Under the pieces are notes generated by a model. The model saw only the letters and a list, made by a program, of their open reading frames with translations. It ran no database searches and had not been told where the DNA came from. Made by a program: the position numbers and the translations under genes. This document shows positions 37,341 to 45,498 of a stretch of DNA of 64,000 nt, one piece after another; position 1 is the stretch's first letter, and the number at the start of each line of letters is the position of its first letter. The stretch is taken from assembly GCA_020636135.1 (NCBI GenBank), contig JACJYK010000001.1, forward strand, positions 1-64,000. The letters are read 5' to 3'. The stretch is from Lewinellaceae bacterium. GTDB lineage: Bacteria; Bacteroidota; Bacteroidia; Chitinophagales; Saprospiraceae.

Positions 37341-38381
37341 ATGGTTAAGATATTAGTGGTCGACGATGAAGCGGATCTGGAAGTTTTGATCAAACAGAAA
37401 TTCCGCAAAAAAATACGGGAAAATGCCTATGATTTCGTGTTTGCCATGAATGGCCTGCAAGCCCTGGCTCAATTGGAAGTACACGAAGATATTGATCTTG
37501 TTCTAAGCGACATCAACATGCCTGAAATGGATGGCCTCACCTTGCTGTCCAAACTGGCTGAAAAACACAGCTTGTTAAAATCGGTTATTGTTTCAGCTTA
37601 TGGTGATATGGAAAACATACGCACTGCGATGAATTTGGGTGCCTTCGATTTTGTTACGAAGCCCGTCAATTTCCAGGATCTGGAAGTGACCATTGAAAAG
37701 ACGATCCGGCATGTCGAACAATTAAAAGAAACCATGCGCGCCATCAAGGAGAACAATATCCTTAAAATGTACGTGGACGAGACGGTACTCAATTTTATGG
37801 GTACCAAGGAGTATGAAAAATCACTGCTGGCCAATGAAACAGTGGAGGCGGCGGTGGTATTTATTGACATCTGTAGCTTTACATCGATCAGCGAACACGA
37901 GTCTCCCGACCGTGTTGTCAAATTACTAAATAGCTATTTTGACATAATCGTTAAAGAAATCCTTGCCCAAGGTGGGCTCATTGACAAATTTATTGGCGAT
38001 GCGGTGATGGCCGTATTCAAGGGTGAGTATCACCTGGATCGAGCTATTGACGCCTCTCTTGCTGTTCGGGATAAAATCGAAAAATTACCCATTGAGGCGA
38101 CAGAAATGAACTTTAAACCCCATGTATCCATTGGGGTCAATGCCGGGGAAATGGTATCGGGTAATATCGGATCTGCCAGCCTGCGGCGACTGGACTATAC
38201 GGTCATCGGTGACGCTGTCAATACGGCACAGCGACTGCAGTCCGCAGCCAGCCAGGGTCAGATCATCATCAGCGAGCAGTCCTATGAAAAAATTAAGGAG
38301 TCCTTCCATTGCGAGCGAATTGGTGAAGCCAAGTTAAAGAACAAGGGAGATCTGGTGGTCATATACCAGGTGATGGAATAA
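37341..38381 (+). CDS. response regulator with class III adenylate/guanylate cyclase output (346 aa)
   Basis: A receiver domain (residues 1-120; Asp8/Asp9, phospho-acceptor Asp57, Lys107 in FVTKPVN) is joined by a helix to a class III cyclase domain (about 165-345). The cyclase keeps the metal-binding Asp176 (FIDICSFT) and Asp220 (DKFIGDAV), Lys216, and the LDYTVIGDAVNTAQRL segment with the transition-state Asn and Arg, so it should be active; the Lys and Asp pattern favours ATP as substrate. This ties phosphorylation by the kinase two genes upstream to cyclic-nucleotide production. No cAMP-binding regulator is present in the window. Confidence 0.92.
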   Translation: MVKILVVDDEADLEVLIKQKFRKKIRENAYDFVFAMNGLQALAQLEVHEDIDLVLSDINMPEMDGLTLLSKLAEKHSLLKSVIVSAYGDMENIRTAMNLGAFDFVTKPVNFQDLEVTIEKTIRHVEQLKETMRAIKENNILKMYVDETVLNFMGTKEYEKSLLANETVEAAVVFIDICSFTSISEHESPDRVVKLLNSYFDIIVKEILAQGGLIDKFIGDAVMAVFKGEYHLDRAIDASLAVRDKIEKLPIEATEMNFKPHVSIGVNAGEMVSGNIGSASLRRLDYTVIGDAVNTAQRLQSAASQGQIIISEQSYEKIKESFHCERIGEAKLKNKGDLVVIYQVME

Positions 38382-38515
38382 ATGATTCCATGAGGGCTCG
38401 TATCCTTTGCCGGGAACTTCGGACTGTATAGCGAAGACCGGATGACCCAGGAATCAAAGTAATTACACGTAGAGTTTTAAAAGTACAGATCAGGCCATCT
38501 CATGACCTAAATTAC

Positions 38516-38546
38516 TTGATCCTGTGCTGAACGTGCCGTACTTTTG
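38516..38546 (+). promoter_or_regulatory. Bacteroidota-type promoter of the acyl-CoA synthetase gene
   Basis: TTG at 38516-38518, a 20-base spacer and a perfect TACTTTTG at 38539-38546. The expected transcription start is near 38553. A TTG at 38544 that would extend the gene lies inside the -7 element, so the start must be the ATG at 38574. Confidence 0.6.
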
Positions 38547-38573
38547 CGCCGAAATCAAACTGCATTACTCAAC

Positions 38574-41264
38574 ATGGAAGGAATTTTCAATCCTAAGGCC
38601 ATTGCTGTCATTGGAGCATCCAATACGCCCGGCAGTGTCGGCCACGCCCTGATCAAAAATTTGATCGGGTCAGGATATTTGGGCACCGTCTACCCCATCA
38701 ATTTCAAGCATAAGTCGGTCTATGGTGTACGTAGCTATGCCAGTATCAAGGAAACCAGGGATCAGATCGACCTGGCGATCATCGCCACACCTGCTGCTTC
38801 GGTACCCGGGTTGGTGGAAGAATGTGGCCAGGCAGGTGTGAAAGGAATCGTCATCATCTCTGCCGGATTTCTCGAAGTGGGTGACAACGGCAAGAAGATG
38901 GTAGACAATATTCTGGCTATCGCACGGAAATACAATATTCGCATCATCGGACCCAACTGCCTGGGCTTCATCAAGCCTTCCCTGCACCTGAATGCCAGCT
39001 TTGCCAATAAAATGGCACTGCCCGGTAAGATTGCATTCATCAGCCAGAGTGGTGCCTTATGCACGGCTATCCTGGACTGGTCAGTGGAGCAAAATGTGGG
39101 ATTTAGCCACTTTGTATCGATCGGGTCGATGGTTGATGTGGGATTTCATGATCTGATCGACTATTTTGGCCGTGATCCGCATACGAACAGCATCGTCATA
39201 TACATGGAGTCGCTGACGCACGCGCGTAAATTCATGAGTGCAGCCCGTGCTTTTGCGCGGACAAAGCCGATCATTGTCCTCAAAGCCGGAAAGAGCTCTG
39301 CCGGAGCAAAAGTTGCCTTGAGCCATACAGGTACATTAGCCGGCAACGATCAATCGTTTGCTGCTGCCTTCAAACGGGCCGGGATCATCTCAGTGAATAC
39401 CATCCAGGAGTTGTTTAATGCAGCCCAGACCCTGTCCATGCAACCTCGTCCGGGTGGCAAAAAATTAGCCATTGTGACCAATGCCGGTGGTCCCGGAGTG
39501 CTTGCTACCGACCACCTGATTCAGCTTGGAGGACAGCTTGCAGAACTGGCTGATCATTCCATCGAACAGCTTAATTCAGTACTTCCGGCAGCCTGGAGTC
39601 ATCGCAACCCGGTGGATGTACTGGGAGATGCCGGTGCTGAACAATACGGGAGGGCTCTGGAAGTATGCCTGCAGGATAAGGATGTCGACGGTGCATTGGT
39701 CATTCTTACCCCGCAAGCCATGACCAAGGCGGATGAGATCGCAGACCGGATCGTGGAAGTGGCGAAGAAGACGAAGAAGACTGTCCTGGCATCCTGGATG
39801 GGAGAGAGGGATGTAGCGGAAGGCCGCGAAATTCTGGAGGCCGGTCATATCCCTAACTTCCGGATACCGGAGGATGCGGTCAATACTTTCATGAACATGT
39901 ACAGTTATACCCGTAACATCGAGGAATTGTACGAAACGCCGAAGTCTATACCCGACCGGTTTACACCGGATACCGCATCCAATAAGAAGCTGGTCAAGGA
40001 AGTCCTCAAATCAGGCCGGAGTGCCCTGACGGAGCGAGAAGCAAAGACATTCCTGGAGCGCTACCAGATACCCATCACAAAATCCAAAGTGGCCAAAACG
40101 GAAGCGGAAGCCGTGAAAACTGCCGAGTCGATCGGGTTTCCCGTTGTCATGAAAATTGTATCGCCGGATATTCTGCACAAAACGAATATCGGGGGAGTAC
40201 AGCTGAATATCAAGAATAAGCAGGATGTACAGCGTGCTTACAATGAGATTATGGAAGGTGCCAAACGTGCCTTTCCAGACGCTGACATTGAAGGGGTACT
40301 GGTAGAGCAGATGGTTCATAAACGTTACGAACTGATCATCGGTTCTAAAAAAGACCCCTTGTTCGGACCGGTAGTCGTCTTCGGTATGGGTGGTGTTGCC
40401 GTGGAGGTGTTCAAAGACATCAATGTAGGTTTACCCCCGCTGAATATGGCATTGGCTCAACGGTTGATTGAAGACACGAAGATCTATGAGTTGCTCAAGG
40501 GATTTCGCGGTATGCCGGCGGTGGATATCAATGCCATCCAGTTTGTCCTGTACAAATTTGCCTACATGCTGATCGACTTCCCGGAAATCAAGGAAGTAGA
40601 CATCAACCCGTTTGCCGTTGATGAGCATGGCGGTGTCGTACTGGATGCCAAGATCGTTCTGGATAAAGACTACAAATTTGATCCGAAGAATCCGTACGCA
40701 CACCTGGTGATATCTCCGTATCCCAAGGAATTGGTGTACGAGTACAAATCGCGTGATGGGAAAGTGTTTAATATCCGTCCCATCGTACCAGAAGATGAGC
40801 TGATGGAACGGGAACTCTTTAAGCACATGTCCAAACAGAGCCAGTATTACCGGTTCTTCGGGTACATACCGGATGTGAGCCACGATCTGTTGACCCGGTT
40901 TACCCAAATTGACTATGACCGGGAAATTGCACTGGTAGCAGTCCTGGGTGAGGAAGGCAAGGATCAAAAGATTGCCGGTGTGGTGCGGTTGGTTTCCGAT
41001 GCCAATAATGATCGCGCTGAATTTGCGATTGTCGTGGGTGATCCCTGGCAAGGTTTGGGTCTTGGCAACGAATTGGCAGACCGGATCATGGATATTGCCA
41101 AACAGCGCGGCATCCGGGAGGTTTACGCCAATGTATTGAATGCGAACACGATCATGCTGCATATGTTCCGGCGCAGAGGATTCCGTATTGAAACTGTTGA
41201 CCAGGAATCTTCGCTGGCCTCCTATGCATTTCAGACTGAAGAAATCGAAGAAACAGTCGCTTAA
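38574..41264 (+). CDS. NDP-forming acyl-CoA synthetase fused to GNAT acetyltransferase (896 aa)
   Basis: Domains in order: CoA-binding Rossmann domain (VIGASNTPGSVG near residue 15), CoA-ligase domain, an active-site His in LSHTGTLAGND, an ATP-grasp domain (FPVVMKIVSPDILHKTNIGG) and a C-terminal GNAT domain (VVGDPWQGLGLGNELADRIM with the acetyl-CoA loop). The layout is that of Pat/PatZ protein acetyltransferases, which have lost ligase activity in enterics by losing the His; here that His is present, so both acyl-CoA synthesis (ADP-forming) and acetyl transfer are possible. It has its own promoter and a strong terminator, so it is a single-gene unit. The promoter rules out the TTG at 38544 as start. 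Confidence 0.9.
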   Translation: MEGIFNPKAIAVIGASNTPGSVGHALIKNLIGSGYLGTVYPINFKHKSVYGVRSYASIKETRDQIDLAIIATPAASVPGLVEECGQAGVKGIVIISAGFLEVGDNGKKMVDNILAIARKYNIRIIGPNCLGFIKPSLHLNASFANKMALPGKIAFISQSGALCTAILDWSVEQNVGFSHFVSIGSMVDVGFHDLIDYFGRDPHTNSIVIYMESLTHARKFMSAARAFARTKPIIVLKAGKSSAGAKVALSHTGTLAGNDQSFAAAFKRAGIISVNTIQELFNAAQTLSMQPRPGGKKLAIVTNAGGPGVLATDHLIQLGGQLAELADHSIEQLNSVLPAAWSHRNPVDVLGDAGAEQYGRALEVCLQDKDVDGALVILTPQAMTKADEIADRIVEVAKKTKKTVLASWMGERDVAEGREILEAGHIPNFRIPEDAVNTFMNMYSYTRNIEELYETPKSIPDRFTPDTASNKKLVKEVLKSGRSALTEREAKTFLERYQIPITKSKVAKTEAEAVKTAESIGFPVVMKIVSPDILHKTNIGGVQLNIKNKQDVQRAYNEIMEGAKRAFPDADIEGVLVEQMVHKRYELIIGSKKDPLFGPVVVFGMGGVAVEVFKDINVGLPPLNMALAQRLIEDTKIYELLKGFRGMPAVDINAIQFVLYKFAYMLIDFPEIKEVDINPFAVDEHGGVVLDAKIVLDKDYKFDPKNPYAHLVISPYPKELVYEYKSRDGKVFNIRPIVPEDELMERELFKHMSKQSQYYRFFGYIPDVSHDLLTRFTQIDYDREIALVAVLGEEGKDQKIAGVVRLVSDANNDRAEFAIVVGDPWQGLGLGNELADRIMDIAKQRGIREVYANVLNANTIMLHMFRRRGFRIETVDQESSLASYAFQTEEIEETVA

Positions 41265-41290
41265 CTACGTTAAAAGGTTATCAATCGATA

Positions 41291-41335
41291 AAAGCCCACC
41301 GACACCAAATCCGGGTAGCGGTGGGCTTCTTTTTT
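41291..41335 (+). terminator. rho-independent terminator after the acyl-CoA synthetase gene
   Basis: Stem AGCCCACCG (41293-41301) pairs with CGGTGGGCT (41319-41327) around a 17-base loop, preceded by AAA and followed by T-rich CTTTTTT. Confidence 0.85.
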
Positions 41336-41373
41336 AATGCAATTTTGGGTGTATTCATCTTAAGCAGAGGCCG

Positions 41374-41381
41374 TATATTTG
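41374..41381 (+). promoter_or_regulatory. -7 element of the hypothetical gene at 41410
   Basis: TATATTTG is a perfect match to the Bacteroidota -7 element and lies 28 bases before the ATG. A TTTG at 41344-41347 is the only -33-like sequence, with a long spacer of 26, so the upstream half is weak. Confidence 0.45.
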
Positions 41382-41409
41382 ATTGTAATAACCATTACCA
41401 TCGCCAGCC

Positions 41410-41994
41410 ATGAAAATTTCCCGAAGTGCCGAATTAAGCGAAATGGCTTATGATCTGGGTATGGACTTCGAGGCGAAGCCTTCCTTCCCGGACATAAAAT
41501 TGCTGAGTGCTTTTAAGCTCTTTAAGTATGGTCACTCCAAAAAGATAACCAACCAATTTCAAAAATCCGATGAGCAGCTGGAAAGCAAAGCACAGATCTT
41601 TGATTATCAATACACCATCCAGGCTGGCAATACTCCGGTTACAAAAAAACAAACTGTATTCTTTATTCAGTCGAAACAACTCGAGCTGCCTATTTTTTAT
41701 TTGAGACCGGAGACCTGGATAGACCGGATAAAGCAATACCTGGGCTGGGAAGATATTGACTTCGTACATTTTCCGGATTTTTCAAAAAAATATTACCTCT
41801 CCGGTGAAATGGAAGATATGGTTCGGGACCTCTTTAAAGATGACGTGCTACATTATTTTACATTGCGGGACGGCTGGCATGTCGAAGGAATCGGCTTTTT
41901 TTTAATTATTTACCGGGAAGGAAAACTCCTGAATCCGGATTCCATTCGCACCATCAATAAAATAGGTAAAGACGTATTTCAGCTGTTTAAATGA
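41410..41994 (+). CDS. conserved-looking hypothetical protein (194 aa)
   Basis: Family not recognised. No signal peptide or membrane helix. It has an alternating beta/alpha look with conserved-style segments PDIKLLSAFKLF, DYQYTIQAGN, TVFFIQSKQLELP, FYLRPETW and DGWHVEGIGFFLIIYREGK, suggesting a compact cytoplasmic or membrane-peripheral domain. A perfect -7 element precedes it and a DUF502 gene follows after 82 bp. Confidence 0.65.
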   Translation: MKISRSAELSEMAYDLGMDFEAKPSFPDIKLLSAFKLFKYGHSKKITNQFQKSDEQLESKAQIFDYQYTIQAGNTPVTKKQTVFFIQSKQLELPIFYLRPETWIDRIKQYLGWEDIDFVHFPDFSKKYYLSGEMEDMVRDLFKDDVLHYFTLRDGWHVEGIGFFLIIYREGKLLNPDSIRTINKIGKDVFQLFK

Positions 41995-42076
41995 GCAGAT
42001 TGTTTTCCCCGGTCCGAAGAGTAAAATTCCTGATAAATCTTTCAACCGGCAATTGGTTTCATAACGAAATTGACAC

Positions 42077-42655
42077 ATGAAAAAACTGATCAATTATTTT
42101 TTCCAGGGCCTGGTCTTTATAGCACCGCTGGCGATTACGGGTTACATCATTTACATGGTATTTGATGTTACGGATCAATTTTCACGCGATTTGATCAGCC
42201 GGTTTTTTGATGTACATATTCCCGGGGCTGGTGTATTAACTATGATTTTATTTCTGGTGTTGATCGGCTATTTGGGCCAGACGATCGTAGCACGCCCGTT
42301 GATTAATCTGGTGCAGAATTTTATCTCCAGGACTCCTATTTTAAGGGATATTTATTCGGCGTTGAAGGATTTCATTGCCGCATTCGTAGGTAAGGAGCGG
42401 AAATTCAACATCCCTGTTCTGGTTTTGGTAAACCCGGTCACTCAACTGGAGAAGCTTGGTTTCCTTACGGAACAGGACCTGAGTGTGCTGGAATTGAAGG
42501 ATAAAGTGGCCGTCTATTTTCCGCATTCCTATAATTTCTCAGGAGAATTATTCATTGTCCCGAGAGAGCAGGTCAGAGTGCTTGATTTGCCTGCCGGTGA
42601 AGTTATGAAGTTTGTGGTTTCAGGTGGAGTGTCCGGTTTATCGAAACACGAGTGA
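42077..42655 (+). CDS. DUF502 family membrane protein (192 aa)
   Basis: Two membrane helices (about residues 9-28 and 52-72) with the DUF502 layout: KKLINYFFQGLVFIAPLAIT at the start, TRTPxxxxIYxxxKD-like SRTPILRDIYSALKDFIAAF after the second helix, VAVYFPHSYNFSGELFIVPRE in the beta part and MKFVVSGGVSG at the end. Function of the family is not known; members are inner-membrane proteins found in many bacteria. Confidence 0.85.
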   Translation: MKKLINYFFQGLVFIAPLAITGYIIYMVFDVTDQFSRDLISRFFDVHIPGAGVLTMILFLVLIGYLGQTIVARPLINLVQNFISRTPILRDIYSALKDFIAAFVGKERKFNIPVLVLVNPVTQLEKLGFLTEQDLSVLELKDKVAVYFPHSYNFSGELFIVPREQVRVLDLPAGEVMKFVVSGGVSGLSKHE

Positions 42656-42700
42656 AGACCTGTGGGAGCGCTCCGACAAAAAAATTCGTTACATTGCAGG

Positions 42701-43060
42701 ATGAAGTCACGCAAGGAGCTTAAGCAAGCCTATGCCCAGATGAAGCACCCCATTGGGGTATTCCAGATCAAGAACATCGCGAATGGGAAAATATTTATCG
42801 GGAGTTCGGTAAATCTATCGGCGATGTGGAACCGCCTGCGAATGCAATTAAAATCAGGGACCCATACCAATAAAGCCTTGCAGGAAGATTGGGATCATTT
42901 GGGCGAAGATCAGTTTTTGTATGAGGTGTTGGAAGAGATACCACAGAATGAAGAGAAGGACTATAGTCGCGATCTCGACGCACTGGAAACCATGTACCTT
43001 GAATCCTTGCAGCCATTTAGTCCCCGTGGCTATAATCGACCTCCCCGGCGTGAATCTTAA
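42701..43060 (+). CDS. GIY-YIG-like nuclease domain protein (119 aa)
   Basis: ATG 42701 fits the domain better than GTG 42662. The protein shows the GIY-YIG core in a drifted form: GVFQIKN in place of GIYxIxN, then NGKIFIGSS for NGKxYIGxS, followed by the helix with RxRMQLKSGTH and a late Glu (ETMYLESLQP). The first Tyr is replaced by Phe at both positions of the motif, so nuclease activity is doubtful, though similar small proteins are common in Bacteroidota. It is 45 bp after the DUF502 gene. Confidence 0.7.
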   Translation: MKSRKELKQAYAQMKHPIGVFQIKNIANGKIFIGSSVNLSAMWNRLRMQLKSGTHTNKALQEDWDHLGEDQFLYEVLEEIPQNEEKDYSRDLDALETMYLESLQPFSPRGYNRPPRRES

Positions 43061-43187
43061 TTTGTCCGAATGGTGTCTTGATCCATATTGATTGTTTGTA
43101 AATAGTGAAATAAACCCCAAATGATCATGGATGCAAGGGGACGAATAAAACCATAATTGTCTGTATATTCGGGAAAATACCTGGTTG

Positions 43188-43700
43188 ATGAAACGGAGAA
43201 AAGCTTTGCAATTTGTGGCGATAGGTACAGCCAGCATAGCCTTGTGGCCCTCCTGCAAGATGGGCGGGCCAAAAGCAGTAGAAGGGCTGGGGCTAGATGC
43301 AGATCAAGAGGCTCTGGTTGATCAGTTTGCAACTGCAATACTTCCGGTAGAGGGGTTACCGGTGGAGACACCAGAAAAAAGGATTGATTTTATTACTACC
43401 ATGTTGCGTGATTGTACCAGCCCGGATGAGCGCAGCCAATTTAAGAATGGGGTTAATGAACTTCAGGAATATATCCAAAATACTTTTCAGAAACCATTTG
43501 ATCATTTAAGTGCTTCTGATAAGGAAACGGCATTTTCACATTTGCAAGATGGAGATGGAATTTCCGCAAACCTGAAAGTATTATATTCGAAAACCAGGTC
43601 CTGGAGCATTCAGCATTTTACCACATCCTCCTATTTCCTGAATACCTACACGGATTTTCAGTTTGTTCCGGGTCACTTTTATGGTTGTGTTCCCGTATAG
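43188..43700 (+). CDS. gluconate 2-dehydrogenase subunit 3-like protein (170 aa)
   Basis: Start is ATG 43188 (a TTG lies directly before it). The N-terminus MKRRKALQFVAIGTASIALW is a twin-arginine-type signal, ending near a Cys (PSC). The remaining 140 residues match the subunit 3 family: VDQFATAILP near the start, FKNGVNELQ and FLNTYTDFQFVPGHFYGCVPV at the end. In the known complexes this small subunit helps export and assemble the GMC flavoprotein subunit, which is encoded 35 bp downstream. Confidence 0.85.
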   Translation: MKRRKALQFVAIGTASIALWPSCKMGGPKAVEGLGLDADQEALVDQFATAILPVEGLPVETPEKRIDFITTMLRDCTSPDERSQFKNGVNELQEYIQNTFQKPFDHLSASDKETAFSHLQDGDGISANLKVLYSKTRSWSIQHFTTSSYFLNTYTDFQFVPGHFYGCVPV

Positions 43701-43735
43701 CGGAAATAATGCGAAATAAATAATCTTAATTTAAC

Positions 43736-45436
43736 ATGGCAGATAATACGGATCATCATTTTGATGCGATCGTCATCGGCGCAGGGATGACAGGTGGATG
43801 GGCAGCAAAGGAATTGTGTGAGCAGGGGATAAAAACTTTATTACTGGAGCGGGGCCGTAATGTTGAGCACATCAAAGACTATCCTACCACCAATATGCAG
43901 CCATGGGAATTTCCGCACCGGGGAGCTATTCCGTATGAGGTTACACAGGCAAATCCGGTAGTCAGCCGTTGTTATGCATTTCGCGAAGATGCAGCGCATT
44001 TTTTTGTAAAAGATACCGAGCACCCTTATATCCAGGACAAGCCATTCGACTGGATCCGTGGTTATCAGGTGGGTGGAAAATCCATCATGTGGGCCAGACA
44101 GGTACAGAGATGGAGCAATTTTGATTTTGAAGGACCGGCCCGAGATGGATTTGCGGTCGACTGGCCTATCCGTTATCAGGATCTGGATCCCTGGTATACC
44201 CGCGTGGAACAATTTATCGGTGTTTCGGGGAACAAAGATGGTCTGGATGTATTGCCTGACGGTGACTTCCTGCCTCCATTTGAGATGTCCTGTGTGGAGA
44301 CCCATTTTCAGAATGTGATCGCCAACAATTATCAGGACCGACACCTGATCTACGCTCGTTGTGCGCATATAACCGAAATGCGTGATGTTTTTCGCGAACA
44401 GGGAAGAACCCTCTGCCAGGGTCGTAATCTCTGTCAGCGTGGATGCCCTTATGGCGGGTATTTTAATGCCAACTCTACGTTGATACCATGGGCTCAACGA
44501 ACCGGCAATCTGACCTTGCGTCCTCATTCCGTCGTACATTCCATCATTTATGATGATGCAACCGGTAAAGCGACCGGTGTGCGGGTGGTGGATGCTGAGA
44601 CTAAAGAAACAACCGAGTATTTTGCCCGGGTGATCTTTGTGACAGCGGCAACCCTGAATTCGAATTTGATCTTATTAAATTCCCAGTCCGAACGGTTTCC
44701 GGATGGATTGGGGAATGACAGTGGAGTATTGGGCAAATATGTTGCATTTCACAACTACCGTGCGAGTATCCGGGGCGTTTACGAAGGCCACCAGGACTTC
44801 AGGACGGACGGAGGAAGACCTACTTCCGGATATATCCCGCGTTTCCGCAATGTTTACCGGCAGGAAACCGATTTCCTGCGGGGTTATGCCACATCATTTT
44901 ATTCAGGAAGGGGCCGGGCAATAGATTATAATGGAAACGGACAGGGTCTACGGGATAATCTGACCCGCCAGGCTGGTTATGGTCCCTGGTATGTTAGTGC
45001 CGGAATGATGGGAGAGACGATACCCAAAGAAACGAATAAGGTGACCCTTGACGCTATTGAAAAGGACCCTTGGGGCATCCCACAACTACGCATCGATATC
45101 GCGCATGATGACAACGATGAGAAAATGATTGCCGACTTCTTCGAGCAATTCACTGAGATGTTTGGCAAGGCAGGTTTTGACTCCATCGTTACCCGGGATA
45201 CCAAGCAGGCTCCGGGTCTGGATATCCACGAAATGGGTGGTGTGCGGATGGGGCGTGACCCTGAAACATCCATGTTGAATGAATGGAATCAGCTGCACAA
45301 ATGCCCTAATGTTTTCGTGACCGACGGTTCCTGCATGACGTCCGTATCCACGCAAAACCCTTCATTGACCTTCATGGCACTGACGGCACGAGCTGCCAAC
45401 CATGCGATCAAGTTGTTGAAGGACAATGCAATCTGA
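43736..45436 (+). CDS. GMC oxidoreductase, gluconate-dehydrogenase-type flavoprotein (566 aa)
   Basis: The N-terminal FAD-binding motif VIGAGMTGG (residues 13-21), the ERGRN segment, the GGKSIMWARQVQRW substrate-loop region, and the C-terminal EMGGVRMG, VTDGSCMTSVSTQNPSLTFMALT block with the catalytic His/Asn region identify a GMC-type dehydrogenase of the gluconate/fructose/sorbitol dehydrogenase group. It has no signal of its own and is probably carried out with the Tat-signal subunit encoded just upstream. It oxidises a sugar or polyol; the electron acceptor (a cytochrome c in the known complexes) is not encoded here. Its stop codon lies inside a large inverted repeat shared with the convergent gene. 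Confidence 0.9.
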   Translation: MADNTDHHFDAIVIGAGMTGGWAAKELCEQGIKTLLLERGRNVEHIKDYPTTNMQPWEFPHRGAIPYEVTQANPVVSRCYAFREDAAHFFVKDTEHPYIQDKPFDWIRGYQVGGKSIMWARQVQRWSNFDFEGPARDGFAVDWPIRYQDLDPWYTRVEQFIGVSGNKDGLDVLPDGDFLPPFEMSCVETHFQNVIANNYQDRHLIYARCAHITEMRDVFREQGRTLCQGRNLCQRGCPYGGYFNANSTLIPWAQRTGNLTLRPHSVVHSIIYDDATGKATGVRVVDAETKETTEYFARVIFVTAATLNSNLILLNSQSERFPDGLGNDSGVLGKYVAFHNYRASIRGVYEGHQDFRTDGGRPTSGYIPRFRNVYRQETDFLRGYATSFYSGRGRAIDYNGNGQGLRDNLTRQAGYGPWYVSAGMMGETIPKETNKVTLDAIEKDPWGIPQLRIDIAHDDNDEKMIADFFEQFTEMFGKAGFDSIVTRDTKQAPGLDIHEMGGVRMGRDPETSMLNEWNQLHKCPNVFVTDGSCMTSVSTQNPSLTFMALTARAANHAIKLLKDNAI

Positions 45437-45498
45437 ACAGGATATAACACCGGCATAGGTTCCTTCCTGTGATGCGTCAATCACTGGAACCTGTTCAG
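45433..45498. terminator. inverted repeat between convergent genes, likely two-way terminator
   Basis: Outer arms CTGAACAGG (45433-45441) and CCTGTTCAG (45490-45498), inner arms AGGTTCC (45457-45463) with GGAACCT (45486-45492), and a tip GTGAT/ATCAC. Outer and inner arms partly compete for the right half, so two alternative folds exist. The stop codons of both flanking genes (TGA at 45434-45436 and at 45497-45495 on the - strand) are inside the outer arms. There is no strong T run. Confidence 0.55.

Noticed and set aside
40431..41162. 243-codon ORF on the - strand inside the acyl-CoA synthetase gene
   Set aside because: Fully antisense to a well-supported gene and without recognisable domain.
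43841..44539. 232-codon ORF on the - strand inside the GMC gene
   Set aside because: Antisense shadow of a conserved coding region.
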